This document shows, in pieces, positions 19,001 through 26,288 of a stretch of 64,000 nt of DNA. Each line of letters begins with the position of its first letter. Within the stretch, counting starts at the first letter, position 1. The notes beneath the pieces are model-generated. The model made no database searches. It was given only the letters and a program-made list of their open reading frames with translations, and was not told the origin of the DNA. Where the stretch lies: assembly GCA_030248195.1 (NCBI GenBank), contig JASAND010028413.1, positions 1-64,000 on the forward strand, given 5' to 3'. A program made the translations under genes and the position numbers. Source of the DNA: Trissonchulus latispiculum. Its lineage: Eukaryota > Nematoda > Enoplea > Enoplida > Ironidae.

Positions 19001-21161
19001 ACGAATATAATCAAGTGATTGCCTTATTTTTAAATTTTTAGCAAACTTTTTATTTTTTAGCCTGGATCTTCTAATCCATGGACTGTGTTTAAAACTTTAA
19101 AATATAAATCAGCTTTTTCAATTTTAGAAGTAGTAATAGAACATTACGTAGCTTTCGAGGAGTGACAAAAGTGCTTGTTAATTAAAGCATGAGTACGAAT
19201 ATAACAAGCGTCAATTGCCATAAGTGTGATTCATTCTATGCACGCTGTCGGCTGCCCCCTCCCCCATAAATCAACTTTGTCTCTGTCTGTACGGGGTCCA
19301 AAAGGGGATCTGTGTCTATGTTAGTATTCGTATACATGTTAAACTTGACGGTGTCTTAGATAGTGGAGAGGATCTAAGCTTGTATGATTTACACATGTGT
19401 GTACAAGATGTGCAAACACGAGCCCGATCCCCTTTGGATGCCGTACATGCGTGCCTGGCTTATTGTTAGGCCAAAATTTATGGGGGAGGGGGCCTTATGG
19501 GGAGTCAGAGTTGTGTTCACTAAAAATGGAGGGCATATTTTTAAAAAACGCGAATTTTTACTTTTTTATGTGTAAAAACTACCACGAATCGCGAAAAAAT
19601 TACTAAGTTTAGATGTTTTCAAGCTCAAATGGTGAAAATTTCGTTAAAAACCTTGTGAAGAAGAAAATGTTTTGAAAGTTAGGGTCCAAATTTTTAAAAT
19701 TTGGTAATTTTTGTGGTTTTGGGGAGGTCGGAATTTATGAAGGGAGGGCTTTTCATCAAGGGTGAGAGTTATAGTGTTATAGTTATAGTTATTTGTCATA
19801 GCGGGGAGCTCCTTGAATGAGGGGGAGGATGCCGAGAGGGTCCCCCCTGGTAAAAAAGCCAGCATGCATAGAGGCGGGGTGAGGGAGGTCGATTTATGCG
19901 AGTCAGTCGATAGCACGCATGCAGTAAGCTGATAATACGTAGCAAATGAAGCTTGTAATACTCTTATGTATTATGATACCGTTTGGTTAAAGGTAAACAA
20001 GAACCTGTTTAGCTCACCTTTTTAGCATAATATTTGTTTTCAGAATCTAACCCGAAGTGGCACTCAACCCAGCCTATTGCAACAGGTTTGTCAGCTGCCG
20101 TTTCAGTACTTTTCGAAGTCGCCACTGATTCGAATTCTGGCGCCGAGCCTGATCGCTTTAATCTATCAGAATCCCAGTAATCTCAATCTAGTCAAGGAAG
20201 AAATGAGCTTGTCCATCCTGATTAATTTTCTTGAGGTCAGTTTATAAACTGTAACAATAAAGTATTCCAATTGTACATTAATTTATTAATGAGGCGCGCG
20301 CGAAGTGTCGTATACAGGACCATAGTGACTGAACTGAGAAGTTATGGCTTACCGTCAGTAACACAACAAGCTGTCGTAGACTTACGAAAAGCAGTGGGGA
20401 AAGCAGGCTGTCCCTTTCCAAACGTTTTTGTGTTTTTGCTGACTTTGAAATTTCGCTTGGTCTTTGAATGAGCGTATAGTATCACCAAGAGTACATAATA
20501 GAAAGAGTGCGACTGCTGGCAGGCCCTCTGTTATCACCTGCAGATACATGCTCTGTGCGCTAACGGCTGACCTACCCTCCACAAATGTGTACCTGTACAC
20601 GTTTCTGTACGCTTTCCGTGCTAAAGCTAGAAAACACAATGCCTGTGTATGTCTAATTTGTGTCTGCTTCGAGCGTTACGTAGTAAGATATTTTAATCCT
20701 TACTTTGAATTTGGCAACTGCGTAACTCTTGGTAACACATCTCTGTGTGGTTTCTTTTACCAAGAACTATCCATTTATTTTTAGAATGAACTTGATGATT
20801 TGGATGGAAACAAAGAGTGTTTAGAAAATTCAGCAAAAGGTGTGTGTATACAGTAGCTACATTATTATGTATATTGTTTCTTCTTAATTTAGCTTAGTTT
20901 CTTCCAGTTATTTAATTTGCCGGTTTATGAGTTGAAATTAGTATATAAATTAACTTATTGCATTAACATTAGTTGAAAAAGAAGAGAAACATTAGAAAAG
21001 AGTTTTTGTAGTTCTAATCAAAACCTAGTACCCAAATACTTACTCTAGTATTGTTCCTGTGGTTTTATATTTCAGGAGTTGTGGACAAGTTTTCATTGCC
21101 TTTACGCTTGCCTGTGCAGCATTGGCCTGATATATTGGCTTATCTCAAAAACTATGCATAA
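3948..21161 (+). CDS. SCAPER: SCAPER orthologue, 3' part: 20 coding exons, 5' end outside window
   Basis: Joined exons: 3948-4074, 4314-4425, 5562-5702, 6574-6675, 6788-6841, 12105-12247, 12820-12901, 13270-13629, 13806-13939, 14457-14528, 15505-15634, 15893-16011, 16808-16946, 17142-17398, 17575-17745, 17916-18228, 18865-19014, 20044-20235, 20785-20839, 21076-21161. All junctions are GT-AG, the phase is continuous, and 978 residues precede the TAA. Recognisable SCAPER blocks are MHEKLSSPSRK, a long Arg/Glu/Gln coiled coil (exons 2-8), ALGEIGRTLKQN, and CQLPFQYF with LAPSLIAL near the C terminus. In vertebrates the protein binds cyclin A at the ER and links TTC5-bound ribosomes to CCR4-NOT for tubulin mRNA decay. 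The C2H2 finger normally found after the coiled coil is not visible; an S/T/P-rich stretch occupies that place. N-terminal exons must lie left of position 1. The first AATAAA after the stop is at 23274, so the 3' UTR is undefined. Confidence 0.93.
4314..4425 (+). CDS. SCAPER: SCAPER exon b (coiled-coil start)
   Basis: Acceptor CCTTTAG, donor CGG|GTAAGC. Encodes CPQSARQRHEERQAKAEV and then KRHQLLEEKSSRLKELSKR, matching the start of the basic/acidic helix in SCAPER. The exon ends in phase 0. Confidence 0.88.
5341..5448. repeat. Poly-C / poly-G low-complexity tract in a SCAPER intron
   Basis: About 70 bases of almost pure C are followed by a G-rich tract with GGGTCCCGGGG at the centre, so it can fold on itself. 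Proline- or glycine-rich ORFs across it are compositional artefacts. The surrounding 5115-5340 sequence contains the same TTCCGG-type AT-rich repeat material as family X. Confidence 0.7.
5562..5702 (+). CDS. SCAPER: SCAPER exon c (coiled coil)
   Basis: Acceptor CTGTTTTAG, donor AAG|GTTTGC, 47 codons in phase 0. Encodes VEEVRQARLAIVAERRRLLE and later RQEQLQAIIRKAHDEDEK, which aligns with the vertebrate QLQAIVKKAQEEE segment. Confidence 0.9.
6574..6675 (+). CDS. SCAPER: SCAPER exon d
   Basis: Acceptor TGTTTAG, donor CAG|GTGGCG, 34 codons. Encodes VQEIAFINSLEADNKRLDF, matching the conserved NEIAFINTLEAQNKR block of SCAPER. Confidence 0.92.
6788..6841 (+). CDS. SCAPER: SCAPER exon e (18 codons)
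   Basis: Short in-frame exon between GTTCCAG and GAG|GTACAT. Encodes EERHRRQEEKAAREAAAE, equivalent to the EERQRRQEEKQARDEA segment. It is followed by the 5.3-kb intron that holds most of the nested transposons. Confidence 0.9.
7214..7247. repeat. Perfect 15-bp stem hairpin
   Basis: ATTATGTAGGGGCGC at 7214-7228 is the exact inverse of 7233-7247, with a GATA loop. It lies in the large intron between exons e and f, beside repeat sequence with GGGCTTGTACCT phrases that recur near 11979. The role is unknown. Confidence 0.7.
7981..8770. repeat. Tandem array, 148/149-bp unit, about 5.3 copies
   Basis: Units start at 7981, 8129, 8278, 8426 and 8575, with a shorter diverged unit at about 8709. Units are nearly identical (GGTCCGGTGTGGGTC, then AAAGTCTTCAAAAGTGGTCA) and alternate between 148 and 149 bp. 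A 226-codon ORF at 8000-8680 is a by-product of the repeat. A diverged half-unit recurs at about 10740-10800. The end sequence TTCAAGCTCCTT...GCTGGAAAGGGA.CCTTTAAAATGAC occurs both at 8807-8860 and at 10886-10940, so the array is part of a larger repeated element. Confidence 0.92.
8862..8873. repeat. Target-site duplication of retrotransposon copy B (left)
   Basis: TTAACCACTGGT, identical to 10651-10662 on the other side of the element. Confidence 0.88.
8874..10650 (-). mobile_element. Non-LTR retrotransposon copy B, 5'-truncated, with (AAC)n tail and 12-bp TSD
   Basis: The element runs on the minus strand from a truncation point at 10650, inside the RT active-site region, to a short 3' UTR ending in an AAC-repeat tail (plus-strand GTTGTTGTTGTTGTTGTT, about 8873-8889). 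Both sides carry the 12-bp duplication TTAACCACTGGT. Its protein is related to copy A. Truncation, simple-repeat tail and duplication are the marks of target-primed reverse transcription. It landed inside the repeated element that contains the 148-bp array. Confidence 0.92.
8943..10650 (-). CDS. Retrotransposon RT (C-terminal part) - RNase H - zinc knuckle, truncated at 5' end
   Basis: One open frame of about 569 codons inside the element; a few codons before it come from the target flank, so no native start exists. It begins at the YADD region (ADDDVAIWSSD). Next come the RT thumb-like FLGVSLDWNMSFGPHV segment and an RNase H domain at about residues 300-425, with all four acidic residues in place (WTDGS, AELVAIE, CSDSQSS, NEEAD). 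A C-terminal CPLCGHESEDLQHLFIDC finger lies near residues 520-540. The stop is at 8943. The RNase H part looks intact, but the polymerase core is missing, so it cannot move itself. Confidence 0.9.
10651..10662. repeat. Target-site duplication of retrotransposon copy B (right)
   Basis: TTAACCACTGGT, identical to 8862-8873. The sequence to the right continues the interrupted host repeat. Confidence 0.88.
10947..11750. mobile_element. DNA element with 183-bp terminal inverted repeats
   Basis: 10947-11129 and 11567-11750 are near-perfect inverted copies, differing by one A in the AAATAAAA run near the tips. The TIR contains a palindrome, GCTCCTCTGGAGC, and spaced TAATATGGG motifs (10984, 11040, 11090). 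The 440-bp interior is AT-rich with no ORF, so the element is non-autonomous. No clear target duplication is visible. Confidence 0.9.
12105..12247 (+). CDS. SCAPER: SCAPER exon f (coiled coil)
   Basis: Acceptor CCTTTTAG, donor AA|GTAAAT, ending with two bases of a Lys codon. Encodes ERRRALEEERRARLAVMAER and further Gln/Arg-rich helix ending KQAREKAK, the core of the SCAPER coiled coil. Confidence 0.9.
12321..12710. mobile_element. MITE-like dispersed repeat, family X copy 2 (inverted relative to copy 1)
   Basis: Ends GGGCTTTTTTTAG and CTAGAAAAAGCCC are inverted, and ATTAGAT flanks the element at 12314-12320 and 12711-12717, a likely target duplication. The interior carries the family hairpin TTCGGCTTCGCCGGAA and CCCCACTCACTATGAGGTGCCC, the reverse complement of the copy 1 and 3 phrase. 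Confidence 0.75.
12820..12901 (+). CDS. SCAPER: SCAPER exon g
   Basis: Acceptor TTTTTTCAG, donor AAG|GTTTGG. Encodes KQEEKLAEIRAAQQAEAE and then VLSQKIQQK, aligning with EERLAALTAAQQEAMEELQKKIQ. Confidence 0.9.
13270..13629 (+). CDS. SCAPER: SCAPER exon h: end of coiled coil, then S/T/P-rich linker
   Basis: 120 codons, acceptor TTGTTTCAG, donor AAG|GTTAGG. The start (QEKSYRRHEETLELIKQRA) closes the coiled coil. The rest is a low-complexity Ser/Thr/Pro/Val linker (for example TTSTTVVEYSSRNSAK). Vertebrate SCAPER has a C2H2 finger (CSLC...H...H) at this place; no Cys-x2-Cys pair is present here. Confidence 0.88.
13806..13939 (+). CDS. SCAPER: SCAPER exon i
   Basis: Acceptor TTTTTAG, donor AA|GTGAGT. 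Encodes SAELRLKVAQEEVAEIV and a basic tract KASKRRRLTIRKKLAVK, in the position of the lysine-rich KNKKKAKKIKAR stretch of vertebrate SCAPER. Confidence 0.85.
13999..14335. mobile_element. MITE-like dispersed repeat, family X copy 3
   Basis: Ends TGGGTTTA (13999) and TAAACCCA (14328-14335) are inverted. The interior matches copy 1: a TTTTTGACCAAAAAAT stretch, a damaged hairpin TCCGGCGCAGCGGGA, and GGGCACCTTATAGTGAGTGGGG. It lies in the SCAPER intron between exons i and j. Confidence 0.72.
14457..14528 (+). CDS. SCAPER: SCAPER exon j (small)
   Basis: Acceptor TGTTGCAG, donor AA|GTATGT; it begins with one base and ends with two bases of split Lys codons. Encodes VEEYQRFDKKIVFKKISASS. It is supported mainly by phase continuity between exons i and k. 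Confidence 0.82.
14917..15348. mobile_element. Inverted-repeat element in SCAPER intron j-k
   Basis: About 60 bp at 14917-14978 (GATTGGCC...GATATATAGAGCATGGGTGTGGT) are inverted at 15285-15348 (ACCACACCCATGCTCTATATCTG...GGCCAATC). There are several mismatches near the tips, no ORF and no clear target duplication. Confidence 0.65.
15505..15634 (+). CDS. SCAPER: SCAPER exon k
   Basis: Acceptor TTTTCAG, donor AAT|GTACGC. Encodes LEKSLKDIRMCIES and then HILERALGEIGRTLKQN, which matches the conserved ALDRTLGEITRIL motif opening the C-terminal helical region. Confidence 0.92.
15893..16011 (+). CDS. SCAPER: SCAPER exon l
   Basis: Acceptor TTTCCAG, donor AA|GTAAGT. Encodes VSDDIETFYAAGGCDIYLDF and then SLLEKHPLTS, matching the DQIAFQAAGGLTALEHIL block. 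Confidence 0.92.
16202..16401. mobile_element. MITE-like repeat, family Y copy 1
   Basis: CTGGCTTATTTATA at the left is inverted as TAAAAATAAGCCAG at the right. The left half (AGGCCAAAATTTATGGGGAGGGGGC) recurs at 19466-19492. It is non-coding and lies in the SCAPER intron between exons l and m. Confidence 0.65.
16612..16690 (+). other. tRNA-like sequence (pseudogene or SINE head)
   Basis: The 3' two thirds fold like a tRNA. There is an anticodon stem TCGGT/ACCGA with a 7-base loop CTGGTCA (U33 present; triplet GGT). A five-base variable region follows, then a T arm GTGGG-TTCGATC-CTCAC. The GGGTTCGATCC block is a good Pol III B box. The 5' acceptor and D arm do not pair well, and a T-run follows at 16690. 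It is probably a tRNA-derived repeat rather than a working tRNA gene. Confidence 0.45.
16808..16946 (+). CDS. SCAPER: SCAPER exon m
   Basis: Acceptor CTTGTAG, donor GTG|GTGAGC. Encodes SVLKILELLHEYCFPTGG and then LGLIDALIAQFV, helical-repeat-like sequence in the C-terminal region. It lies just downstream of a tRNA-like sequence in the preceding intron. Confidence 0.88.
17142..17398 (+). CDS. SCAPER: SCAPER exon n
   Basis: Acceptor AATTTAAG, donor AG|GTGGGT, 85 codons plus two bases. It starts with a variable Ser/Thr-rich piece and then encodes ELIALSVLTLLKDLLQCYVD and GTAGLLIRLNYVI. Conserved hydrophobic helices fit the C-terminal helical domain. Confidence 0.88.
17575..17745 (+). CDS. SCAPER: SCAPER exon o
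   Basis: Acceptor GTGCTTCAG, donor AA|GTAAGT. Encodes VSLHVVELIVIYLRQTLESL and later VVCVQCVVVLLRILCLK, two hydrophobic helices. In the frame fixed by the neighbouring exons it is fully open. Confidence 0.86.
17916..18228 (+). CDS. SCAPER: SCAPER exon p
   Basis: Acceptor CTGTTTCAG, donor CAG|GTCTGT, 104 codons. It begins with a polar Asn/Ser/Lys segment, then DPTGLLGSLRKSGLLTSLLE matching the DPTGLTAALQATDLAGVLHML motif of SCAPER, and ends LDLTFELGVILTRLDASELQ. Confidence 0.92.
18865..19014 (+). CDS. SCAPER: SCAPER exon q
   Basis: Acceptor TTTTCCAG, donor CAA|GTGATT, 50 codons. Encodes GILGREIISQEFRYLSSQLL and VHNVILLIGHYAYLNEYNQ, equivalent to the LLHEVIVCVGYFTVNHPDNQ motif. Confidence 0.92.
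19457..19860. mobile_element. MITE-like repeat, family Y copy 2
   Basis: It starts CCTGGCTTATTGTTAGGCCAAAATTTATGGGGGAGGGGGC, as in copy 1, and ends near AAAAAAGCCAG. The interior shares GTGTAAAAACTACCACGAATCGC-type sequence with copy 1. No ORF of note. It lies in the SCAPER intron before exon r. Confidence 0.5.
20044..20235 (+). CDS. SCAPER: SCAPER exon r
   Basis: Acceptor TGTTTTCAG, donor GAG|GTCAGT, 64 codons. Encodes LLQQVCQLPFQYFSKSPLIR and LAPSLIALIYQNPSNL, the best-conserved C-terminal block of SCAPER, followed by KEEMSLSILINFLE. Confidence 0.95.
20486..20650. repeat. Dispersed repeat unit (AGAGTACATAATA type)
   Basis: AAGAGTACATAATA, then CTGTTATCA..., then GCTCTGTGCGCTAACGGC, then TACGTTTCTGTACG..GAAAACAC. 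The same order of motifs is seen at about 21190-21350 and, more weakly, at about 5958-6060. It is non-coding. The ORFs across it are not conserved between copies. Confidence 0.45.
20785..20839 (+). CDS. SCAPER: SCAPER exon s (small)
   Basis: Acceptor TTTTTAG, donor G|GTGTGT. Encodes NELDDLDGNKECLENSAK. Variable sequence, supported by phase and by splice sites on both sides. Confidence 0.8.
21076..21161 (+). CDS. SCAPER: SCAPER terminal exon with stop
   Basis: Acceptor ATTTCAG; two bases finish the Gly codon. Encodes LPLRLPVQHWPDILAYLKNY and a final Ala, then TAA at 21159-21161. The tail takes the place of the vertebrate RFPQQAWEEARQFF end. Confidence 0.88.
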
Positions 21162-21189
21162 ATATGCTTTTTGTATTCGAGTTACACCA

Positions 21190-21500
21190 ACCAAGAGTAC
21201 ATAATGTAAGTTTTTTATGTTATCAAAGCAAAACCAATACTCGGCTCGCCAACGGCCCACCCCCTCGCCGCAAAACAGTACCTCGTCGAAACGGGGATAC
21301 GCTCACTCGCTCTATGTTTACGTGTTTAAGCTCGAAAACACAAGCAGTCTGTTAGTGAATTTTGTGCCTGCTTCGAGCTTTAGAACACAAGCATAGCGTG
21401 TAAATTTCTTTGAAGTGATGGGTCTAATTTACGGACAAGTGGGCCGTTAGCGAACACAGCATAGTTTTGCTCTGATAACATAGAGCTTCCCTAGTGGCTT
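21190..21500. repeat. Fold-back repeat downstream of SCAPER stop
   Basis: The left arm (TGTTATCAAAGCAAAAC at about 21218, then CGCCAACGGCCCAC) is inverted in the right arm (GTGGGCCGTTAGCG, then GTTTTGCTCTGATAACA). It shares the AGAGTACATAAT start with 20486. It may lie in the SCAPER 3' UTR. Confidence 0.5.
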
Positions 21501-23570
21501 ACTTTTATCATATGTATATACTCATGGTTAAGCTGCATTCATAGTCGCGAACACATAGAGACGCACGTCGACGCCTCAGATTGTAACATGCCGTTTTAGC
21601 CATTTAAAAACTGTTGTAACGAATTCAAACTCACGATCACGAACGCATACAGGCGCTTACATACGCGCGTCTACGCTCGTCTGCTACGACAGGAACTAAA
21701 CTAAACTGAATGCACCTTTAGACTGTTAACTTTGAACTCAGTTTTTGAAGACGAGAAGTATTATTTCTATGAAAATAATTATTGTAGTTGTACGATCTCG
21801 TCTTTATGTAGTTTCTTCAGTATTAACACTTTTTGTGTCTGTGCTTTCTGCACTTTATTTTTCTTGTACAGTTGTACTGAGATCGCTTTGCATTGTACAT
21901 ACAGTTATTCTCGTAGATAGAGAAAATTGAAGTAAGACATGCTAAACTCGTCGGGCTATAACCATTAACCATCAAGAGGATGAGTTTTTTTCAATTTGTT
22001 ACTCCTGGGAAATTTCCATTAAAGATTCTTTGGAAAATGGTCTTGGGCGCTCCAATTCCCAGCACGTTTTCATGCCCTCAACTGGCGTTCAAACTGGTTG
22101 GATCACGTTGAATAGAGCAATTGCCGCTCATTTTGGCGTTCCGAACCGTATTAATATAATTATACTAATTTCATGCCGAAGCCGCAAAAAGCTTTCGAAA
22201 ATATATTGCCTACACATTGCTGGAGAAAAACTTTTTGTATGTCCATGATTTCGGTGAGATTTCCTCCATCCTTCCCCATAGCTACGCCTGCATTTGCAAA
22301 TGGTTGAGCTCCTTGGTGTTTGCATATATTTGCAGTATATATGTAGAGATTAAATGTGTATTCTGGAAATATATATTATGTATATGCTGACGTAGGAAAT
22401 TTTGTTGATGTCACAATATCGTTGATTAAAAATGATCATTTCCAGCTGTCGTATTGTCAGAACTGCTGAACCTTTCAATCTGTCATAAGTTTCACACAAA
22501 ATTTGTGAACATTTACACTTAATTAGGGATGCACCGGGACCTGACCCCGTTCCTAACCGAGGCCAAAACTTAACGCCATTTTGTAAATGTTTAACATTTT
22601 TTGACCAAAATTTTGAAATTTCGGAAGACAAAAATGGGCTAAGCGCTACAAATCGTTTGTTTTTTCACCGATTGGAATGAAAACAATAATAGTACCTTTT
22701 GTATGCCAGAACTTACTGAAAATTTTGAATTTTTAAGAAAATTTTTGAAAATGTTTAATTTGGACCTCCAGTTTCCAGGCCCCGGTAGTGGCGGCCCCGA
22801 TCCGATGCATCTCTAAACTTAACATTCAAAATAAGTAAATATGCACAAAGTTTATGTTCTAATTCCTAAATGATTGCAAATGTTTTGAACAAATTATTTT
22901 TGCTGTTTAAGATATCGGATAGACCTGTAAATTTTTATGCTGGATTATTTTTAATTTTAATTTTGGATTTTGGATTATAGATTATTTTGGATTCTGGATT
23001 ATTTTAAATTTTATTTTTTAATCTTATTTTTAATTTATGCTGGACAGCCTGTTTACGCTATTATTTGATTGCTGTAAGCGATTAGCCTGAAGTTGACTAA
23101 AATTTTTGAGAAAAATCTCCAAGTGTTGCGCCGCACCAGTAGATTCTTAGTTCTTGTTTGCTAAGCTGTTGGCCTTAAGTCGTCAACTTCTTTCGAATAG
23201 TTTATTTTTAATCATAGGTATAGAAGTTCTAAGCCCTCCGAAGCTTCCCTGCCACCTTGATTGACTTGATTGTAATAAATGTCACGGCCAGCGAAATTCG
23301 AATCGTAATTCGAAATTCGAACTTGTAATCTTGTAGCCTGAAATTGTAAATTAACTGATACTTACTTTACTTAATGCTTCAGAGTAAGAAAATCTGTTCT
23401 TTGTCTGTATTTTTGTATGATAATATGCCGCGTCTAGTTGTGATAATTGTGCTGGTGATTTATAAATAAAGTAGTGTTTGCGATGCTTTATCTTTTAAGG
23501 AGTTATCTGCCGTATGGAGGCAACACGAAGGTGACGCCGTGACGGGCCCTAGAAGGCATTCCTACTCTTA
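21501..23570. other. 3' flank of SCAPER, no gene seen
   Basis: AT-rich sequence without recognisable exons. The first AATAAA after the SCAPER stop is at 23274-23279 and another is at 23464-23469. Either could end a long 3' UTR, but the sequence does not decide this. A repeat-like AT-rich stretch with a GGGATGCACCGGGACCTGACC / GGCCCCGATCCGATGCATCTC pair at 22526 and 22791 looks like the ends of another small inverted-repeat element. Confidence 0.4.
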
Positions 23571-23575
23571 CTTAA

Positions 23576-24582
23576 GGTGCTGGTATCCTTTTGTGCAGTG
23601 CTTTTGTGGTGATTTTTCGAAACGCTATAACTTTCGCAATTTTGGGAGTTGGAAAGAGCTTTATACATCGTTTTAAATCTTATAGTCTGTACATTAACAT
23701 GAGCTTACGAAACTAGCAAAATTAGCACAAAACTAGCTGAAATTTTCTGACATACTGACATCTGATAGACTGAATATAGACCAAAAATTTTTGAACATCG
23801 ATTTCTCAAAACTGTAGAATCGGCCAAAATTTTTTCTTGTGCCATGATATGAAGGACATGTGGGCCGAGGGACATTTTTTTGGATTTGGCTCAACAAGTC
23901 TCAGTACTCCAGAAAATCCGGAAAATGCGCGATGACACGAAATTTCGCAACTTTCTGTTCAGTTTTCTCACACCTGGAGATGTTTTAGCTCAAACCAAGA
24001 AAAATGTCCCTCCGCAATAGGGCGAATTTTCATTCAGACCAAAATCACGCGAATCCATTCGACAGTTTTTGAGAAATCAATGTTCAAAACAAAATAATCG
24101 CAATTTTGCCAAAATGGTTTTTCGGCGAATTCCCTAGCTTAAAGCAACGAACTCTAGCGAATAGGTATTGATAAAATGCGCAATTGGACGGTGTATCGAT
24201 TGAGTATAAATAAGCCGAAATTGTCTGTAAGATTTGGCAGTAATTTTGAAAAAACTGATTTCGTCAAAAATGGTCATTTTTGACCCCAAAAATCGTTTTT
24301 GGCTTATACTGCCTTAACCACTAGAGGTAGCTCAAAAGTTGTAAAAGCAAAAATGTTCATTTTGGTGCCTTCTTTCCAGCCATAACAACCAATCCGGTGT
24401 AGCGACTATGTACTGAGAAAATAAAAGCAAAAACCAAAACTTTCTTATCTTTAAACCTAAAAATCCGGGACTGGTCCCAGAATGTTAAAGAGCACGAAAA
24501 TAGGGTATTTGGAAAGTTTCATCCACTTTGATAAAGAATTGAAGCTTGTAGGGTCGAATTTACACAAAGCGATACCAGCACC
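23576..24582. mobile_element. TTAA-flanked inverted-repeat element 1
   Basis: GGTGCTGGTATC follows TTAA at 23572-23575, and GATACCAGCACC precedes TTAA at 24583-24586. Counting the shared C/TTAA bases, the inverted match is 17 bp. The interior (1.0 kb) has no coding capacity. TTAA duplication is used by piggyBac and Kolobok superfamilies; the superfamily cannot be assigned here. Confidence 0.75.
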
Positions 24583-24586
24583 TTAA

Positions 24587-25995
24587 GGGGGGGGGGGGGG
24601 GCCCCCGGGGCTACGAATTTCACTAAAAGTTCGATGTTGGAAAAGCTAGCTAGCCTGTTGCCACATAATAGTATTAGGTTTAGTGTAAAATAGTTTAAAG
24701 TTTGAAAGAATTCCATGCAGCGTAGCGTCCTGTGGAGCCATCAGAAGTTGGTGTTGTTGGTCAAAAGCTCTATATGGTACGTACACAAACTTCGCCTCGC
24801 CCTGATCGCTATGCGCAAGGTACGCTACCCAAATTTCCCAGAAATAGTTCTGACATATAGTGCTTTGATATCGTTGCAAACTAATCCTTAGATCAATGTA
24901 TACTTTTCTGTGAGATATAATCAAAGTGCCAGAAATTGGGTGTTGTAGGTCTGTACGGGTGGAGGTTAACTAACGTCCAATGAGCAGTGGTTTACCAAAT
25001 GAACCTAACTTTGCTCCAATTAATATATACTCCAAGCATATATCTGTCTTAACTGATGTAAAAATGACGTGATTTCGTTAATCCCTGCGTTCGCAGTGCT
25101 AGATTACATTATCGATATTGTCGCGGTTATTTGGTACCATTTCGAAGATGTGAGCCAATTACTCCAAATTACTGTGGCAGAATCGGCTGAAACTGCGCAT
25201 TACAGGCTAGTGAGTGTACCAATATATGCAGAAAGCTAGGTCACTAAACCTCGCTTCAGTGTTTAGAAATACTAGATTGATTTCTCGAAGTATGAATAGC
25301 TATTGCACGAAAAAGCTCTAAGACAGTTGTAAGCGCATACTGAACGAAGGAAGCGTCATATAGAAAAACGGATTTCATATTCGGATTCAGCATGTCAAAT
25401 AACTCTTATAACCACCTTTCGGCGAAATCGGAGACAAAATTTTTTGACCCCCTTTTTAGCTGCATTTAGAGCTTTTCAGGCCTAAAAATAAGGGTTACTT
25501 CTTAACAAAAAGTTTGCTAGCACACTAACCAGAAAGCCAAAGTCCTCGAAACCTACAGACAGTTTGCCCCTATTACAGCCTAATATTTGCTAAAAGCTGG
25601 GGTAGGCTAGGGGTTGACAATTTTATTAGATCGAAAACGGCGCACGGTCACATCGCAACTTTTCGCCAAAATTCAAACTTTGGGCTGTTGTAGCTGAAGA
25701 AGGAAGCAACGCTCGAAAGCTGGAATACGTTTAATTTTTAGCACTAGGAACAGTTAACATTTATGGCTGAAAGTTTCAGAATTGGTCAAACCGTTAATCC
25801 ACCAGAGCTGAAAAAACCTTTTTGAAAAATCCCATTTTTTGCACCAAAATTTGTACTTTGGCGTCCTGTCAAAAACAGTGTAGGTGAGATATATTATTGC
25901 CCACCCTAAACATTTTTACTTTGATGTGTTGGCTAGCGTTGTGGTAAAAGTAGCTCTCACCGACGATGTTGTGCAACCCGTTCGTAGCCCCCCCC
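24587..25995. mobile_element. TTAA-flanked inverted-repeat element 2, abutting element 1
   Basis: It starts after the same TTAA (24583-24586) with a G-run, GCCCCCGGGGCTACGAA. It ends TTCGTAGCCCCCCCC before TTAA at 25996-25999. The inverted match is CTACGAA plus the G/C run. The 1.4-kb interior has no recognisable transposase. The two elements share one TTAA. Confidence 0.65.
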
Positions 25996-26159
25996 TTAAG
26001 TCTTTATGGTCTTACTTAGAGTTAGTGCAATTACATGTCATTTGATGAATCAGATTACCTGAGTTGTCTATCATCACTTTTTTTACACGATTGGAACATT
26101 AATGGTTTTTCTATTAACTTTGGTTCTCTTAACTGGTAAAAGTGACAGTCAGCTGGCAA

Positions 26160-26288
26160 CAGTGATGGAACCGGGTCACTTAGGATTGACCCGGTGACCC
26201 GGTTGAGCCCTGACCCGGTGACCCGGTGACCCTGTCCAAAAAGTGACCCGAGCTGACCCGGTGACCCGGTGACCCGGTTCCATCTCTG
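26160..26288. mobile_element. hAT-type MITE with 8-bp TSD
   Basis: 129 bp, with ends CAGTGATGGAACCGGGTCAC and the inverse of CAGAGATGGAACCGGGTCAC. It is flanked on both sides by GCTGGCAA (26152-26159, 26289-26296). The interior is a run of GACCCGGT repeats. An 8-bp duplication and CAG-starting TIRs are typical of hAT elements. Confidence 0.85.
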
